DNA from: Roridomyces roridus
Taxonomy: Eukaryota > Basidiomycota > Agaricomycetes > Agaricales > Mycenaceae
DNA: 44,770 nucleotides
Reading direction: 5' to 3'
Assembly (NCBI GenBank): GCA_029378245.1
Contig: JARKIF010000242.1
Location: 1-44,770 of the forward strand
The notes beneath the pieces were generated by a model that searched no databases, was not told the DNA's origin, and was given only the letters and a program-made list of their open reading frames with translations. The position numbers and the translations under genes were made by a program. Of this stretch, positions 42,843-44,770 are shown piece after piece (position 1 is the first letter of the stretch; each line of letters opens with the position of its first letter).

Positions 42843-44235
42843 TCAAACTCGACGGTGTCCCCCATCCCGCACCCCAAACCGTCCCTCCTTGATTCCCACC
42901 TTGGCGCACTCCTTGGCGAGCAACTCGGGGGGCTCGAGTACGTGTTCGCTTGTAAGAATCCACGTTCTACATCGATGAGCATTGAGCGCTGAATGAAGAA
43001 AGGACAAGACTCACCCCCAATGCATCCCCAGCGCCCTCCTCGCCTTGATATCCTTGAACAGCGCCACACTGTCCCTCGGCGCACAGTGAATAGGACTCAT
43101 GAATCCACGTGGAGAATACGCGCTGCTCGCCGCATTAGCTCTCATCGCAACAAAACAAGTCGGAACACGCACCCAATTGGAATCATAGCAAAATCAAACC
43201 CACCCCAGCGCTCCCCGATTTCCTTGAACGCAGGGCAAACAGGCAGCGTCTCGGGCCCCTCATCCGAAGAGGAAGGAACAGCGCGGTACCCGGTGTCGCC
43301 ACCAAAGTATATTGGCCTGAGGCTCACTCTCAGAAGCGACGCCCTCAACGACCCACCCTCCCCAGAGCGTCTTGAATCGGTCAATATCCCTCGCCCGGTA
43401 AAGTGCTGCCCGGGGGTGAAGGTGATATCGAATTCGACCTTCTGGGAGGGTGAGACGTCGGCGGTGACGCGGCGGGCATCCCACCAATCGAGGCAATGGG
43501 TCCGCGAGGCGGGGACGCCAAGGTCACGGAAGTAGGAGGCATTGCCAATGGGGGCAAAGACGTGCGGGGCGTGCGGGCGCTTGAGGAGGTCTTGAGAGGT
43601 GGTGGTGTCCATGCTGGATTTCCGTCAGTCAGAAAGGTAGGAGAGTGAGGGAAGGCGACGCACTGGTCGTAGTGGTTATGGGAAATCACGATGGCGTCGA
43701 ATTCCGGGACATCTTCCAGTGAGCAGGGCGGGGCTACCAGTTTTCAGTACTGCTCGAAGGCCCAAAAAGCACAGACTCACGGGTGAAGCGTTTGGGACCT
43801 GCGATTTGACTTGGCGAGCAGCGGTCGCTGAAAACCGGGTCGAAGAGGATGCGTGCACCGCGGATCCCTAACGTCGAAGAGGGGAGCTCGACGAGGAAGC
43901 ATGCGTGCCCGAGCCACGTCGCCTTGATCTTGCCGGCGTTCTCTGCGACTTCAGCACCCCACGTCGGTTTTTTCGTGGGTATCTTGGCGATGGTCTCCTT
44001 GGTAGGAGCCTTGTTCATCCATACAGGAAGGATCTAGGCAACGCTCAGCGCAACGTCATGCAGACCTGGGTGTACGCACATCCTTAAAGTCGGACAAGGT
44101 GGTGTGTCTGAAGCTGGGCCAGGGGTTGTCGAATTGTGTCGGTTTGTCGTGGACCCAGTGGCTTGGCTTGCCTAGTTTTTGGCGCTCGGTGCGAGCGTGG
44201 GCTTGGGCGGGCGTCTCTGAGACTTGGATGGTCAT
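42843..44235 (-). CDS. NAPE-PLD-type metallo-beta-lactamase hydrolase
   Basis: N-acyl-phosphatidylethanolamine phospholipase D family: releases N-acylethanolamines from membrane phospholipid. Exons on the minus strand: 44080-44235, 43781-44033, 43664-43733, 43173-43613, 43015-43122, 42843-42966, joining in phase to 383 residues. Seen: ATWLGHACFLVEL, RILFDPVFSDRCSP, then the metal site HNHYDHMD formed across the exon 3/4 junction, FTPGQHFTGRGI, YFGGDTGYR, CPAFKEIGERWG..DFAMIPIG and AYSPRGFMSPIHCAPRDSV, all typical of the family. Two oddities. In exon 4, about 25 residues (43305-43395) read ILTDSRRSGEG in frame, but the next frame gives the conserved-looking DRFKTLWGGWVVEG, so two compensating indels enclose a garbled stretch. 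And at the 3' end a G run near 42860 diverts the frame to a stop at 42843 instead of the likely original one at 42818. Confidence 0.85.
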
Positions 44236-44452
44236 GGTGGGGGGTGCGCGGCAGCGACTCGCAATTTGAATCAGGCCTACATGGCTCGCCGGCACGCATG
44301 ACACGGCTTGATGACAAAACCGGAAAATGTCCTCCGCCTTCACCGCCACATACCCCTGTCTCAAGCGAAAGATTCAATTCGTTCTGCGCAGTGTGATTGT
44401 TGGAGGTCAACGCCATAATATCATTGGAAACGGAAAGGCAATGTTCAAAAGC

Positions 44453-44770
44453 TCAAGAAACCCAGGAAGTCCCTATCTCCTTGACCCTCATCTTCTCCAG
44501 TTCCTCCCACGGAGGAAGCCCGTACAAACTCGGGAAGTTTGTCCCAGAAGGCCTGACGGGCGGCCTTGCGCTCCTGGAGCGCCGCGCGACAAATAGAACA
44601 CAATCGCACTAAACCCGAACCCTCCTTTAAACGCTGCCATTTCCAGTCCCTTGTTGAGCGGCTCAGAGGGGCATAGCTCAAGCAGCTGCTTTGAGAGGTC
44701 CGCTCCGATGATTCTCTCGCCAAGACAATGGTCAGTGGATAAGCAACCAATTACATCGCCTTGGCATAGG
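44453..44770 (-). pseudogene. C-terminal end of an eighth BTB-family gene (BTB8), cut by the right edge
   Basis: Minus strand. Family words: LCSICRAALQERKAARQAFW, DKLPEF, then with one surplus T (A run at 44526-44528) the frame changes to YGLPPWEELEKMRVKEIG, stop at 44453. The CxxC pair and the PPWEELEKM ending match BTB1-BTB7. The BTB fold itself would lie beyond the window. It starts upstream of, and points the same way as, the NAPE-PLD-like gene. Whether the single insertion is real cannot be told. Confidence 0.65.

Noticed and set aside
1..44770. CRISPR arrays, bacterial operons, rRNA genes
   Set aside because: Spliceosomal introns and fungal families throughout; no regularly spaced repeats or rRNA sequence seen.

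Overview
The window is nuclear DNA of a fungus, most likely a mushroom-forming basidiomycete (Agaricomycetes). The evidence is short introns (about 45-60 nt, GTRNGT...YAG), dense gene packing, and lineage-typical gene families: expanded BTB/POZ and F-box paralogues, DUF4419 relatives, a WSC-domain protein and an Argonaute. All gene models below were built by hand, joining exons at consensus splice sites and checking phase and, where possible, paralogue alignment.

Left part (1-20.2 kb). The start of a mitochondrial-type NADP isocitrate dehydrogenase runs off the left edge (minus strand). Next come a 5'-end duplicate and a body of an FAD monooxygenase carrying two single-base insertions, then a family of F-box proteins: copy A (plus, damaged), an unrelated F-box remnant (minus), copy B (plus, intact, 689 aa), an exon-2 fragment D (plus) and copy C (minus, intact, 682 aa). 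A, B and C share a seven-exon structure; the last four exons differ by at most 6 nt. Then follow three intact housekeeping-like genes: a 12-exon cytosolic-type carnitine acetyltransferase (minus, 723 aa), a secreted two-WSC-domain protein with an 8-nt micro-exon (minus, 416 aa) and a multi-pass membrane protein of unknown function (plus, 614 aa). The last two are divergent and share a 735-bp promoter region.

Right part (20.8-42.4 kb). This is an array of BTB/POZ genes alternating with DUF4419 genes or relics. Only two BTB copies (BTB1, BTB2) are fully open; BTB3 has one late frameshift; BTB4-BTB7 and every DUF4419 copy are broken. Four BTB copies at 20.8-28.3 kb form a clear tandem array with shared leader and shared 3' flank. 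A 583-bp element with matching terminal inverted repeats and TA target duplication sits in one DUF4419 copy, and a 1.75-kb insertion splits another. An Argonaute gene (29.3-32.7 kb) lies in the middle of the array; it carries many one-base deletions and lacks the first catalytic aspartate of its PIWI domain.

Right edge (42.8-44.8 kb). A NAPE-PLD-type metallo-beta-lactamase gene (minus) with an intact HNHYDHMD metal site is followed by the 3' end of an eighth BTB gene (minus) that leaves the window.

The housekeeping genes and F-box copies B and C read cleanly, while the paralogue array and the Argonaute carry many indels. Either this part of the locus is decaying under duplication, or the array is a stretch of poorer assembly. 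The two readings are separated in the findings.
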